Assembly: GCA_947502645.1 (NCBI GenBank)
Contig: CANNAD010000001.1
Location: forward strand, 496,001-560,000
From: an uncultured Micrococcaceae bacterium
GTDB taxonomy: Bacteria > Actinomycetota > Actinomycetes > Actinomycetales > Micrococcaceae
DNA: 64,000 nucleotides
Reading direction: 5' to 3'
Below, one piece after another: positions 36,698-45,705 of the stretch. The first letter of the stretch is position 1. Each line of letters begins with the position of its first letter. Under the pieces are notes generated by a model. That model was not told where the DNA came from. It made no database searches and worked only from the letters and a program-made list of their open reading frames with translations. The position numbers and the translations under genes were made by a program.

Positions 36698-36797
36698 GCT
36701 CTCCCCCGCTGAATTGAATAGTTGTTCATTCAAGTAGCCTAGCCGCACACGTGACGGTCGCGATCGGCGGGCCCGCCCCCACATGGTTAGATGTCAC

Positions 36798-37049
36798 ATG
36801 ACCAGTTCAAAGAAGACCACCTTCGCGGTGCTGGGCCTCCTGCTAACCATGTGCGGAGCTGTAGGTGGGTTCGTCGTCTTCCTACAGCCGTGGCGTAGCT
36901 GCCCCGATATTGACGACAGCTCTGCGGGTTGCCCAGCAACGTCCGGCGATCAGGTCTTGCTCATACTTGCCTTGTTCATTCTGATTGTTGGTGCTCTTTT
37001 TCTCGTGATGTCGATGAAACCAGAGCGCGATCACGGGTACGGAAGCTAA
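36798..37049 (+). CDS. small two-helix membrane protein, unknown
   Basis: 83 residues from ATG 36798 with two hydrophobic helices (about 9-30 and 55-75) joined by a loop carrying two cysteines (RSCPDIDDSSAGCP), probably outside the cell and possibly disulfide-bonded. Charged C-terminus. No family recognised. No SD; a TAG-containing AT-rich stretch lies 5-10 bp upstream, so it may be leaderless. Confidence 0.55.
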   Translation: MTSSKKTTFAVLGLLLTMCGAVGGFVVFLQPWRSCPDIDDSSAGCPATSGDQVLLILALFILIVGALFLVMSMKPERDHGYGS

Positions 37050-37080
37050 CGAGCACGCCATGTTTTCCAATCCGTCGGGA

Positions 37081-37086
37081 TACCCT
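37081..37086 (+). promoter_or_regulatory. possible leaderless -10 hexamer of trmB
   Basis: TACCCT followed by 7 bp and then the ATG at 37094. No SD is present. Confidence 0.4.
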
Positions 37087-37093
37087 AGAGCCG

Positions 37094-37999
37094 ATGAACA
37101 CCGAACCAGACAAGACGCACCGGGCGCCCGCAAAATACAATGCTGAGGGCCAGCCCTACGGTGTCCAGACCGTTTCCTTTGTACGCCGCGGCTCCCGGCT
37201 GCAGGGGCGCCGTGAGCAGGCTTGGGAGCAATATAAGGACAGCTTCGCGATTGAGGTCCCCCGCAACATTTCGGACACGTCGGTCCATCAGGACTTCAGG
37301 CTCGACGTCGACTCCACCTTTGGACGGAACGCCCCCCTGACGGTGGAGGTCGGCTCCGGTCTGGGAGAGGCCGTCACCGCTGCCGCCCACGCGCACCCGG
37401 AACGGAACTTCCTCGCCGTCGAGGTGTACCTCCCCGGCCTCGCCCAGACGCTCTACCGTGTGGGCCAGCTGGGACTGCAAAATGTCCGTGTGGTGCAGGC
37501 CAATGCCCCCGAGGTGCTCGAAACCATGCTCCACCCCGGGTCTGTCTCTGAACTGTGGGTGTTCTTCCCGGACCCGTGGCACAAGAAACGGCACCTCAAA
37601 CGACGTCTCGTACAACGCAGCTTCGCCGAACTCGCGGCCCGGGCGCTCCCAACTGGTGGCCTCTGGCGCCTGGCCACTGACTGGTCCGACTACGCCGTGC
37701 AGATGCGCACGGTCCTCAACTGTTCCCCCGAGTTCGAGAACGTGCACGACGGCGAGCGCGCCGGAAGTGACAGCCCGCTCACCCAGGTGTGGGCCAGCGG
37801 CGTCGAACGTGTAGTCGGAGGCGCTCCTGTTCGGGAGGGCAAACTTCCGGTGAGTACGGGCAATGCGTCAGTCGGTGAGGACGAGGACCGTGAAGGCGGG
37901 TGGGCGCCGCGTTTTGACGGGCGCGAGCTGACGAGCTTCGAGAATAAGGCCCACGAAGCCGGTCGAATGATATTTGACCTCACGTATCGGCGCGTCTGA
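37094..37999 (+). CDS. trmB: tRNA (guanine-N7)-methyltransferase
   Basis: 301 residues from ATG 37094 (the frame is open to 36929, but family members start close to this Met). Methylates G46 of tRNA with SAM. The SAM motif VEVGSGLGE is at ~78-86, and the family signature WVFFPDPWHKKRHLKRRLV at ~154-172 is complete. Relative to enterobacterial TrmB it carries an N-terminal extension with Lys/Arg clusters and an insert rich in Gly, Glu and Asp before the C-terminus (ASVGEDEDREGG), as in other actinobacteria. Confidence 0.93.
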   Translation: MNTEPDKTHRAPAKYNAEGQPYGVQTVSFVRRGSRLQGRREQAWEQYKDSFAIEVPRNISDTSVHQDFRLDVDSTFGRNAPLTVEVGSGLGEAVTAAAHAHPERNFLAVEVYLPGLAQTLYRVGQLGLQNVRVVQANAPEVLETMLHPGSVSELWVFFPDPWHKKRHLKRRLVQRSFAELAARALPTGGLWRLATDWSDYAVQMRTVLNCSPEFENVHDGERAGSDSPLTQVWASGVERVVGGAPVREGKLPVSTGNASVGEDEDREGGWAPRFDGRELTSFENKAHEAGRMIFDLTYRRV

Positions 38000-38114
38000 T
38001 TGAAGCGATTCCGCATCCCTGCTAACGGTGCGGAAATTTCGGCCGATTGATTCGGGTAGCACCTGTACCCTCCCACGCCCCTTGGGAAACACCCGGATCA
38101 AGAGAGCCCTCCCT

Positions 38115-39917
38115 GTGTCAATACTGCAGCGCACCGCTTCGTTCACCGCCCTCCTCCTCCTGGCAGGCAGCCTCACCACTTTCGGCACCCCACCCGCACA
38201 CGGCGCCACGACGACGACGTCGGATTCACCTCCCGTCATCGCTCCTGACCCTGGTGCGCCAATCACCGCTCATCATGTAGAGCCCGGCAGCCCGCTGGAT
38301 ACCGCGCAAAAGCTTGCAGAGCAGGGCATTGCCTCGCCGATGAGCGCTGCGGGGCAGCGTCGCGGCAACATCAACGTCACACTCGTGACGGTGGACCTCG
38401 CGGATACGTCCGAGGCCAAGGCGCGCGCTATCGACGTCAACGCAGCGAAAGCTGCCATCAACAAGTCCAGTGGGTACTGGAAGGCGATGTCCAACAACCG
38501 GATTTCCATGTCCGTGGGCTCGGGCCACCTCATGCACAAGTCTGCAGCCCGCTCAACCTGGAACTATTGGGAAATCATGAACCAGGTCACCAAGGAACTC
38601 CGTTGGAGCAAGACGGGCTACAACGCACTGGTGATTTTCATCCCCACGAGCACTCTCTCCGGGGGCGCTCTGGGCGCAGGGTGGAGCGGCAGCGGTACCG
38701 GTGGGCGCATCCTCATGCCGACCACCAGCAACTTCACCGGCAACGTCATCACGCACGAGTTCGGTCATTTGTTGGGACTTCTGCACGCGGACGCCCTGCA
38801 GTGCGGATCCGGCCAGCAGGACGTCGCCGTGTACGCCGGGTCCTCTTGCGGCATCAAGGAATACGGCGACTCGCTCGACGTGATGGGCATCGGCCGCTGG
38901 TATGACACCCCTGTCATCAGCTCCAGTTTCTGGGACAGGGGCGGGTTTGGCCGCGGTGACGAAGTCCGCAACCTGGGCGTTGCCACGGGCCGTCATACGT
39001 ACACGCTCAGGCCCTGGGCTGGTACCGCCGCGAACCGTGCAGTGAAGTTCACCGATCCTCGCAGCGGCGAGGTCTACTACCTGGAGCTGCGTACGCCGAC
39101 GGGCTTTGACCGCAACGTTGCTCTCGACGGGAACTTTGGCGTCAAGATTGTGCAGAGCGGCGGGCTGACGGCGTCGTCGTCGCTTGTGCTGAGGCCTGAC
39201 TCCCGTCCCTTCTCCGGCTACTACCACCCGAACCTGACCTGGCAGCCGGGGCAGTCCTTCCGCACCCACGCCGGCACCACGGTGCGCATCAACAGCGTCA
39301 CGAGCACCTATGCCTCAGTCACCATCGACTCGGGGAAGCCGTTCATCGACCTTGCCGGATCCGGTTTCCGTAGCGACATCGAATGGATGTACACCCGCAA
39401 GCTCACTACCGGCTGGTCCGATGGCACGTACCGTCCTCTCGCCACCATGGACCGGAACGCGATGGCGGCCTTCATATACCGTCTGGCAGGCAGCCCCGCG
39501 TACACGCCGCCCGCCCGCAGCCCCTTCACTGACGTGTCCCCGAAGCAGCCCTACTATAAGGAAATGGCGTGGATGCACGCCAAGGGATTGGCCAACGGCT
39601 GGGACAACGGAACCTACCGGCCCTACGAATCCATCAACCGTGATGCGATGGCCGCGTTCCTCTACCGTTACGCCAGCGACTTCTGCAACGTTCACGTAGC
39701 CGCCTCGTATCAGGCGCCGTCGTCGTCACCTTTTGTCGACGTCACCCGCGCCTCACAGTTCTACACGGACATCGCCTGGATGGACGCCGCGAACATCTCC
39801 AACGGTTGGAGCGACGGCACCTACCGGCAAGTAGCTCCGGTCACCCGTGAAGCAATGGCCGCGTTCATCCACCGACTGGACACGTTCCAGAGGCAGAACG
39901 GCGGCTGCCGGGCCTGA
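38115..39917 (+). CDS. secreted zinc metalloprotease with three SLH domains
   Basis: 600 residues from GTG 38115, chosen because it opens directly into a signal peptide (residues 1-30, cleavage near AHG-A). The catalytic domain has HEFGHLLGLLH (HExxHxxGxxH, His214-Glu215, His218, His224) and a Met-turn in SLDVMG (252-258), so it is a metzincin, close to gametolysin-like M11 or reprolysin-like proteases. Residues ~410-459, 470-520 and 540-589 are three S-layer homology repeats (e.g. GWSDGTYRP..T....MAAF.YR), which should attach the enzyme to the cell wall. A terminator follows. Confidence 0.9.
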   Translation: MSILQRTASFTALLLLAGSLTTFGTPPAHGATTTTSDSPPVIAPDPGAPITAHHVEPGSPLDTAQKLAEQGIASPMSAAGQRRGNINVTLVTVDLADTSEAKARAIDVNAAKAAINKSSGYWKAMSNNRISMSVGSGHLMHKSAARSTWNYWEIMNQVTKELRWSKTGYNALVIFIPTSTLSGGALGAGWSGSGTGGRILMPTTSNFTGNVITHEFGHLLGLLHADALQCGSGQQDVAVYAGSSCGIKEYGDSLDVMGIGRWYDTPVISSSFWDRGGFGRGDEVRNLGVATGRHTYTLRPWAGTAANRAVKFTDPRSGEVYYLELRTPTGFDRNVALDGNFGVKIVQSGGLTASSSLVLRPDSRPFSGYYHPNLTWQPGQSFRTHAGTTVRINSVTSTYASVTIDSGKPFIDLAGSGFRSDIEWMYTRKLTTGWSDGTYRPLATMDRNAMAAFIYRLAGSPAYTPPARSPFTDVSPKQPYYKEMAWMHAKGLANGWDNGTYRPYESINRDAMAAFLYRYASDFCNVHVAASYQAPSSSPFVDVTRASQFYTDIAWMDAANISNGWSDGTYRQVAPVTREAMAAFIHRLDTFQRQNGGCRA

Positions 39918-39935
39918 TTCGCCGTTCAACATTGA

Positions 39936-39973
39936 GGGACATCCCTGCCATTGCGGCGGGGATGTCCCTTTTT
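39936..39973 (+). terminator. intrinsic terminator after the SLH metalloprotease
   Basis: GGGACATCCC (39936-39945) pairs with the GGGATGTCCC region (39959-39968), and five T follow (39969-39973). Clear rho-independent terminator. Confidence 0.9.
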
Positions 39974-39982
39974 GGTGGGAGC

Positions 39983-39988
39983 TATGGT
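39983..39988 (+). promoter_or_regulatory. leaderless -10 hexamer of the DUF4287 gene
   Basis: TATGGT, then TGTTTC, then ATG at 39995; 6-bp gap and no SD. It lies directly after the terminator. Confidence 0.45.
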
Positions 39989-39994
39989 TGTTTC

Positions 39995-40573
39995 ATGGCA
40001 TCGATGAAGACCTGGCAGGAGATGGTCGCTTCCAATGAGGCACTTCTGAACCGGAAAACGGGCGAGGACGCGCGGACATGGACGACTCGCGCCCGAGACG
40101 CAGGAATCGAGTCTCCAGGAGCCCTGAAAACGTGGCTCGCTGAACAGAACGTCACCGGCTATAGTGCTCTCGCCGTCGAATGGGACATGTTCGGTGTCCC
40201 AGAGTTCATGCAGCAGGGAGCGGATGAGCTCATCGACGGCCAATACGCGGACCGGACCCAGCTTCGGCCCGTCGCAGATGCTTTGCTTGGGTGGGCGGAG
40301 CGCACCAACGACGTCGTCATCCAGGTGCGGAGAACCTACGTGTCCCTGCAAACTTCACGCCGAAAGTTCGCACAGATCACCCCGGCCACAAAGTCCGCTG
40401 TTGATCTCCTTCTGCGCCTTCAGGCAGCTGTCACGTCCAGTGAACGATTGGAACGCATCAAGGTGGCAAAGGGCGACACCCTGACGCACCGTGTGAGGTT
40501 GCGGTCAGTCGATGAGGTTGATGAAGAGGTACTAGGAATCCTCGAATCTGCACGCAAACAAAACGGCTGTTAG
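39995..40573 (+). CDS. DUF4287 / DUF5655 protein
   Basis: 192 residues from ATG 39995. The N-terminal ~70 residues (WQEMVASNEALLNRKTGEDA..., WLAEQNVTGYSALAVEWDMFG) match DUF4287, and the C-terminal ~110 residues match DUF5655, a possible nucleic-acid-binding or transport-associated domain. No signal or membrane helix. Function unknown. The frame is open upstream to 39932 but that would run through the terminator. Confidence 0.78.
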   Translation: MASMKTWQEMVASNEALLNRKTGEDARTWTTRARDAGIESPGALKTWLAEQNVTGYSALAVEWDMFGVPEFMQQGADELIDGQYADRTQLRPVADALLGWAERTNDVVIQVRRTYVSLQTSRRKFAQITPATKSAVDLLLRLQAAVTSSERLERIKVAKGDTLTHRVRLRSVDEVDEEVLGILESARKQNGC

Positions 40574-40624
40574 CCTTTGTCTCGGGCGCCAAGGCGGCGC
40601 CGCTCAGAGACATTGGAGATCACC

Positions 40625-41272
40625 ATGGGACATGCCCTGAAGCGCTATCTTGCGGCTGCAGCGTTGGGAGCCGCGACGCTTTCACTCGCAGCTTGCGGGT
40701 CGGTAACCACCGAGGCCACGCCGAGCGATGAGGCGAGTGCAGAGGCTACCGGCACGACGGCGTCATCGGAAGAGAACGCAACCGAGTCGGCGGTACCTGC
40801 AGACTCGTCAGAGACCAGCAAAGGGGCAGCAGCTGGCGCCGAAGAGGATTCCTCAGCCAAAAACAAGGACGCGAAACCAGCCGACGACGGCGCCTGCACG
40901 GGAGAGAACATCACCATCGATTCGGCGGTGGACAGCCCGGTCAACCTTACGGGCGACTGCGGCGTGATCACCCTCGCCGGCCAGGGCATTGTGCTCGTTG
41001 TGGAGAATGCCAAGGGCATCGTGGACAAGAGCGGCATGAACACCGTGTCCGGTGACGCAGTGGGTGACGTGTCGGTGGTTGGCGATGCGAGCACCTTTGA
41101 CGTGGAGTCCGTGGGCGTGCTCAGGCTTGAGGGCAACATGAACACTGTGAAGACGTCAGCTGTGAAATCTGTCTGGGTTGCAGGGGACGGCAATACCGTC
41201 TCGTGGGAGAAGCCTCTGAGCGCTGCCCCGGAGACCATCGGGTCCGCGAATACGCTGTCCGGCCCGCGCTAA
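40625..41272 (+). CDS. DUF3060 lipoprotein
   Basis: 215 residues from ATG 40625, supported by GGAGAT 6-7 bp upstream. The signal peptide ends in the lipobox LAAC (Cys ~21). A long disordered segment rich in Ala, Glu, Ser and Thr follows (~25-100), then a DUF3060 beta-helix-like domain with repeating N-T-V/G-D-x-N units (MNTVSGDAVGDVSVVGD..., GNMNTVKTSAV). DUF3060 proteins occur in actinobacterial envelopes, role unknown. It converges on hspR through a GC-rich terminator. Confidence 0.85.
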   Translation: MGHALKRYLAAAALGAATLSLAACGSVTTEATPSDEASAEATGTTASSEENATESAVPADSSETSKGAAAGAEEDSSAKNKDAKPADDGACTGENITIDSAVDSPVNLTGDCGVITLAGQGIVLVVENAKGIVDKSGMNTVSGDAVGDVSVVGDASTFDVESVGVLRLEGNMNTVKTSAVKSVWVAGDGNTVSWEKPLSAAPETIGSANTLSGPR

Positions 41273-41288
41273 GGGCACCGAGCCAGTT

Positions 41289-41313
41289 GGGGCGGCCTCG
41301 ACGGCCGCCCCTT
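41289..41313. terminator. bidirectional terminator between DUF3060 and hspR
   Basis: GGGGCGGCC (41289-41297) / GGCCGCCCC (41303-41311), loop TCGAC. Perfect 9-bp GC stem between convergent genes, with only two T on the plus side. Confidence 0.75.
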
Positions 41314-41329
41314 CACGGTGTGGGGCACT

Positions 41330-41752
41330 CTAGCGTTGACCGCCCCGCCAGATCACCAATGACTGTCCACGGGCACGGGGGCGCTGCCCGCGGGCCAGCG
41401 TCACCACGTCGCCCGCCAGTCCTGCCGCGAACACCCGCGACCCATTCGACGTCGAACGCCTCTGGGCCAATTCTTCCGTCAATTCAGAGACCCGGCTGCG
41501 CAGCGCAGCCACCTGATTCTCCAACTCCAGAATGCGTTTGATGCCCTCTAGGGACACGCCCTCCTGTGACAGCCGCTGGACCTCGCGGAGCGTATTCACG
41601 TCCCGCTGGGAGTAGCGCCGCTGCCTTCCGGCCTGGCGCGACGGGCACACAATTCCGAGTCTGTCGTACTGCCGAAGCGTCTGCGGGTGCATGTCGGCCA
41701 GTTCCGCGGCAACCGAAATCACAAAGATCGGCGCTGTCAGATCAATACCCAA
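41330..41752 (-). CDS. hspR: heat-shock repressor HspR (MerR family)
   Basis: 140 residues. The MerR-type helix-turn-helix lies at ~10-78 (VISVAAELADMHPQTLRQYDRLGIV, then RRYSQRDVNTLREVQRLSQEGVSLEGIKRIL), followed by a coiled coil (~78-95) and a basic tail. It represses dnaK and clpB by binding HAIR sites, using DnaK as co-repressor in Streptomyces. The TTG at 41752 is proposed as start: GGAGG lies 5 bp before it and no ATG is suitably placed. It is last in dnaK-grpE-dnaJ-hspR, 39 bp after dnaJ, giving autoregulation. Confidence 0.93.
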   Translation of the reverse strand: MGIDLTAPIFVISVAAELADMHPQTLRQYDRLGIVCPSRQAGRQRRYSQRDVNTLREVQRLSQEGVSLEGIKRILELENQVAALRSRVSELTEELAQRRSTSNGSRVFAAGLAGDVVTLARGQRPRARGQSLVIWRGGQR

Positions 41753-41791
41753 GGTGGCCTCCGTTCATGCCGCGACGATACTTCACGATGA

Positions 41792-42796
41792 CTAGAGTTT
41801 GGCTTTGGAGGCAAGGCCGCGACGCGGATCGGCGTCCTTCGTGGCTTCGGCAAACGCCCTGACCGCCGCCTCCGCTTCCTTGTTCAGGTTCTGGGGAACG
41901 ACGACGTCGATGGTCACCAGCAGATCTCCAGTGACCTTGGAGGTCTTCACACCCCTGCCCTTCACTCGAAGAGTTCGCCCTGACGGCGTCCCGGCCGGAA
42001 CCTTCACCTTCACACTGTCTCCCGCCAGGGTAGGAACCTCGATCTGGGCTCCAAGCGCAGCTTCCGCGAACGCCACGGGCACGTGGACGCGGATGTTATC
42101 TCCGTCCCTGCTGAAGAACTCGTGCGGGCGGACGGACACAGCGACCATCAGATCGCCGCTGCCCGCGGGCCCCTGCTGGCCTTTGCCGCGAACGCGGACT
42201 TTCTGACCATCCTTGATCCCCGCAGGAATCCGGACGTCGATGACCTCACCGGAAGGTTCCCGCAGGGCGATGGATGTCCCATTGATGGACCCGCCAAACG
42301 AGATCGTGGTGCTGGCCGTCCGATCCGCTCCTTTACGGGGAGGCGCCTGGCCAAACCCGGAACCGCCGCCGGAGAAACCCCCGCCGAACAGGTCCGCGAA
42401 CTCCGGAGGGATGTTGCCCTGCTGGAATCCACCGCCGCCGCCACGTGGGGGCCGGCCCTGTCCTTGCCCGAACAGGCCGCCGAAAAGATCCTCGAACCCT
42501 GCGCCGCCGCCAGCACCGCCCGTCCCGCCGCCGGGACCGCCAGCGGAGAACCGAGCCCCGCCGCCCATCGCGCGGATGGCGTCATATTGCTGCCGATCCT
42601 CTGCGTCGGACAGCACGGCATACGCTTCGGAAATATCCTTGAAGCGCTTCTCGGCCGCGGCGTCTCCCGGGTTCTGATCAGGGTGGAACTTCCGCGCCAT
42701 CTGGCGGTACTTCTTCTTGATGTCGGTGTCGGACGCGTCCTTGGATACACCAAGGATCTTGTAAAAGTCCTTCTCGACCCAATCCTGACTTGCCAA
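41792..42796 (-). CDS. dnaJ: DnaJ-type co-chaperone without zinc finger (CbpA-like)
   Basis: 334 residues. The J domain (1-~75) carries the HPD motif (KFHPDQNPGD). A long Gly/Phe-rich region (~80-155) is followed directly by the C-terminal substrate-binding domains (IDVRIPAGIKDGQKVRVRGKG, VKVPAGTPSGRTLRVKGRG). No CxxCxGxG repeats exist, so this is a class II J protein, although it sits in the dnaK operon. It stimulates DnaK ATPase. It follows grpE by 115 bp. Confidence 0.94.
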   Translation of the reverse strand: MASQDWVEKDFYKILGVSKDASDTDIKKKYRQMARKFHPDQNPGDAAAEKRFKDISEAYAVLSDAEDRQQYDAIRAMGGGARFSAGGPGGGTGGAGGGAGFEDLFGGLFGQGQGRPPRGGGGGFQQGNIPPEFADLFGGGFSGGGSGFGQAPPRKGADRTASTTISFGGSINGTSIALREPSGEVIDVRIPAGIKDGQKVRVRGKGQQGPAGSGDLMVAVSVRPHEFFSRDGDNIRVHVPVAFAEAALGAQIEVPTLAGDSVKVKVPAGTPSGRTLRVKGRGVKTSKVTGDLLVTIDVVVPQNLNKEAEAAVRAFAEATKDADPRRGLASKAKL

Positions 42797-42911
42797 GAAC
42801 GTGTCCTTTCCTTCTGAAAACTAGAACGTACCGAGTAGCAGCGGGGTCGGAGCAGGTCTCGGGGAAAGCAGCTTTGCCGCCGTCCGGGACCCGCTCCGGC
42901 CCCACAAAAAC

Positions 42912-43592
42912 CTACTCCGGTACGGCGACGATGACCTGGGCTGCACGCAGCACCCGGTCGTTCTTCTTGTACCCGACGCGCAGGATCTGGCTGACGCTGT
43001 CAAAGGTGACGTCAGCACTCTGCTGCTGGATGAGCGCTTCGTGGATGTTCGGATCGAACTCCACCCCCGTCTCATCGATTCTGGTCAGGCCGTAGGTCCC
43101 CAGTGCGGTCTCAAGTTTGGCGGAGATTGCGGCGAAGGGCCCGTCTGCCAGATCGCCGTGCTGACGCGCGGCCTCTATGTCATCCAGAACCGGCATCAAG
43201 GTATTGATAACGCCGATGACTGCCATATCCCGAGCCACGTCCCTGTCCCGCTCGACACGCTTGCGGTAGTTGACGTATTCGGCCTGGAGCCGCAGGTAAT
43301 CGTTACGCAACTCAGCCATGGCGTCAGTTGCTTCCGTCACCGCAGCGTCCTCGGAGCCGCCAGCCTCATTGAGGATGGCTTCCGCCTGCGACAGTGCATC
43401 GCCGTCGCCCGCAGACGCCGTTGATTCAGCCGCGGACGAGGCCGCCCCTTCCGAAGTGGCCTCCCCTGCGGCATCATCAGCCTGACCACGGACTTTCCCT
43501 GTCTCCGGGTCCACTTTCCGGTTATCCCGGAACGTCACCGGTTCCTGTTCGTCGGCACCTTCGTGCCCGTTCTCATTTCCGTGGTTGGCCAT
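42912..43592 (-). CDS. grpE: nucleotide exchange factor GrpE
   Basis: 226 residues. The acidic, low-complexity N-terminal ~85 residues precede the long coiled coil (AMAELRNDYLRLQAEYVNYRKRVERD) and the beta domain with the GrpE signature VDPNIHEAL-like stretch (VEFDPNIHEALIQQQS). Releases ADP from DnaK. It starts 2 bp after the dnaK stop, so translation is coupled. Confidence 0.95.
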   Translation of the reverse strand: MANHGNENGHEGADEQEPVTFRDNRKVDPETGKVRGQADDAAGEATSEGAASSAAESTASAGDGDALSQAEAILNEAGGSEDAAVTEATDAMAELRNDYLRLQAEYVNYRKRVERDRDVARDMAVIGVINTLMPVLDDIEAARQHGDLADGPFAAISAKLETALGTYGLTRIDETGVEFDPNIHEALIQQQSADVTFDSVSQILRVGYKKNDRVLRAAQVIVAVPE

Positions 43593-43594
43593 GG

Positions 43595-45457
43595 TTACTT
43601 CTTTTCTTCGTCTTCGTCGACCACTTCTGCGTCAACGATGTCTTCGTCATCGGCCTGGCCGGATTCCGGTGCACCTTCGCCGGACGCCGCATCCCCTGCC
43701 TCAGACTGGGCCTGAGCGTAGATTGCCTCACCGAGCTTTGTCTGGGAAGCCTGCAGCTTCTCAAATGCAGCCTTGACATTCTCCGGGTTGTCTTCGGTTT
43801 CGAGAGCCTTCTTCAGCTCATCGACATCCGCCTGAACCTCGGTCTTGACGTCCTCCGGCAGCTTCTCCGCGTTGTCCTGAATCAGCTTGTCCGTGGAGTA
43901 CGCCAACTGCTCAGCCGAGTTACGGACGTCCGCTGCCTCACGGCGCTTCTTGTCCTCTTCAGCGTGTTCCTCTGCCTCCTGGACCATGCGGTCGATGTCC
44001 TCCTTGGACAGTGAGGAACCGCCCGTGATGGTCATGGACTGCTCGGTGCCGGTGCCCTTGTCCTTGGCGGAGACATGAACAATGCCGTTCGCGTCGATGT
44101 CGAAGGTGACCTCAACCTGTGGGACGCCGCGGGGAGCCGGAGCGATTCCCGTCAGCTCGAACGTACCCAGCGGCTTGTTGTCACGGGTGAACTCACGCTC
44201 TCCCTGGAACACCTGGATTGCCACTGAAGGCTGGTTGTCATCAGCCGTGGTGAAGGTTTCGCTGCGCTTGGTCGGGATAGCCGTGTTGCGCTCGATGAGC
44301 TTGGTCATCATGCCGCCCTTGGTCTCAATGCCGAGGGAGAGCGGTGTGACGTCAATCAGGAGCACGTCCTTGCGCTCACCCTTCAGCACACCAGCCTGCA
44401 GAGCCGCACCAACAGCAACAACCTCATCCGGGTTGACGCCCTTGTTGGGGTCCTTGCCAGCCATTTCCTTGACGAGGTCAACAACGGCCGGCATACGTGT
44501 GGAACCACCGACGAGCACAATGTGATCGATGTCGGCTACCTTGATGCCGGCTTCTTCGATGACGTCGTGGAACGGCTTCTTGGTGCGGTCCAGCAGGTCC
44601 TTGGTCAGATCCTGGAACTTGGCACGGGAGAGGTGCTCATCCAGGTGGACAGGCCCATCAGCCGTGACCGAGAGGTACTGCAGGGAGATGTTGGTGGAGC
44701 TGGCCGAGGAGAGTTCCTTCTTGGCCTGCTCGGCAGCTTCCTTCAGACGCTGGAGGGCAATCTTGTCCTTGGAGAGGTCTGCGCCCTTGGACTTTGCCTG
44801 CTGCAGCAGGTAATCCACCACGCGCTGGTCCCAATCGTCGCCGCCGAGACGGTTGTCACCGGAGGTGGAGCGCACCTGAATCGTGGAAAAGTCGTCCTCG
44901 TCCTTGCCAACTTCGAGCAACGAGACGTCGAAGGTACCGCCACCGAGGTCGAAGACCAGAATGAGCTCGTCTTCCTTGCCCTTGTCCAGACCGTAGGCGA
45001 GTGCTGCCGCCGTCGGCTCGTTGACGATACGCAGGACGTTCAGACCGGAGATTTCACCGGCTTCCTTCGTGGCCTGACGCTCGGCGTCATTGAAGTAGGC
45101 GGGAACCGTGATGACGGCGTCCGTGACCTTTTCGCCCAGGTAGGACTCTGCGTCGGTCTTGAGTTTCTGGAGGATACGCGCGGAGATTTCCTGCGGCGTG
45201 TACTTTTTGTCATCGACAGCGACATCCCAGTCGGTGCCCATGTGACGCTTGACTGAAGCGATGGTGCGGTCAATGTTGTTGACGGCCTGGCGCTTGGCGA
45301 TCTCACCGACGAGGACTTCACCGGACTTGGAGAAGGCGACGATCGAGGGCGTGGTGCGAGCACCTTCGGCGTTGGCAATGACGGTGGGTTCTCCACCTTC
45401 AAGAACGGAAACCACCGAGTTGGTAGTACCGAGGTCGATACCTACTGCACGTGACAT
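43595..45457 (-). CDS. dnaK: chaperone DnaK (Hsp70)
   Basis: 620 residues from ATG 45457 ([14 protein letters not shown]), with AAAGGATC upstream; 35 further in-frame codons upstream lie in the operator region and are not likely coding. The nucleotide-binding domain shows [20 protein letters not shown] and GGSTRMP, and the substrate domain ends in an acidic tail ([14 protein letters not shown]). Heads the dnaK-grpE-dnaJ-hspR operon controlled by two HAIR sites. Confidence 0.97.
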   Translation of the reverse strand: MSRAVGIDLGTTNSVVSVLEGGEPTVIANAEGARTTPSIVAFSKSGEVLVGEIAKRQAVNNIDRTIASVKRHMGTDWDVAVDDKKYTPQEISARILQKLKTDAESYLGEKVTDAVITVPAYFNDAERQATKEAGEISGLNVLRIVNEPTAAALAYGLDKGKEDELILVFDLGGGTFDVSLLEVGKDEDDFSTIQVRSTSGDNRLGGDDWDQRVVDYLLQQAKSKGADLSKDKIALQRLKEAAEQAKKELSSASSTNISLQYLSVTADGPVHLDEHLSRAKFQDLTKDLLDRTKKPFHDVIEEAGIKVADIDHIVLVGGSTRMPAVVDLVKEMAGKDPNKGVNPDEVVAVGAALQAGVLKGERKDVLLIDVTPLSLGIETKGGMMTKLIERNTAIPTKRSETFTTADDNQPSVAIQVFQGEREFTRDNKPLGTFELTGIAPAPRGVPQVEVTFDIDANGIVHVSAKDKGTGTEQSMTITGGSSLSKEDIDRMVQEAEEHAEEDKKRREAADVRNSAEQLAYSTDKLIQDNAEKLPEDVKTEVQADVDELKKALETEDNPENVKAAFEKLQASQTKLGEAIYAQAQSEAGDAASGEGAPESGQADDEDIVDAEVVDEDEEKK

Positions 45458-45542
45458 ATGTGCTGATCCTTTCGAAAGATCCACTGAATAGCGTTGCCAT
45501 GCACCGAGTACTTCCAGTGCGGCACACACCCAACCCGACATG

Positions 45543-45563
45543 ATTGAGCGTTCTGCACTCAAG
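45543..45563 (-). promoter_or_regulatory. HAIR operator 1 (start-proximal) of the dnaK operon
   Basis: ATTGAGC - 7 bp - ACTCAAG, 86 bp before the dnaK ATG; 12 of 14 to the CTTGAGT-N7-ACTCAAG consensus when read on either strand. One half-site is exact. Confidence 0.75.
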
Positions 45564-45595
45564 TCTACTCAGGGCCAACATCGTGTCAAGTCAGA

Positions 45596-45616
45596 CCTGA
45601 GTAGATGTCACTCAAG
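45596..45616 (-). promoter_or_regulatory. HAIR operator 2 (start-distal) of the dnaK operon
   Basis: CCTGAGT - 7 bp - ACTCAAG, 13 of 14 to consensus and same half-sites as the clpB site. Its centre is 53 bp, about five helical turns, from the centre of the first site. CTACTCAGG/CCTGAGTAG inverted repeats link the two. Confidence 0.85.
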
Positions 45617-45705
45617 TCTGACCCAGCAGCGCATTCAGTGTCCCTTCAAACCGAACAATAAGTATGAATATTTATGTCGTTGAACTCATTTCAGGAAAAA
45701 GAACT

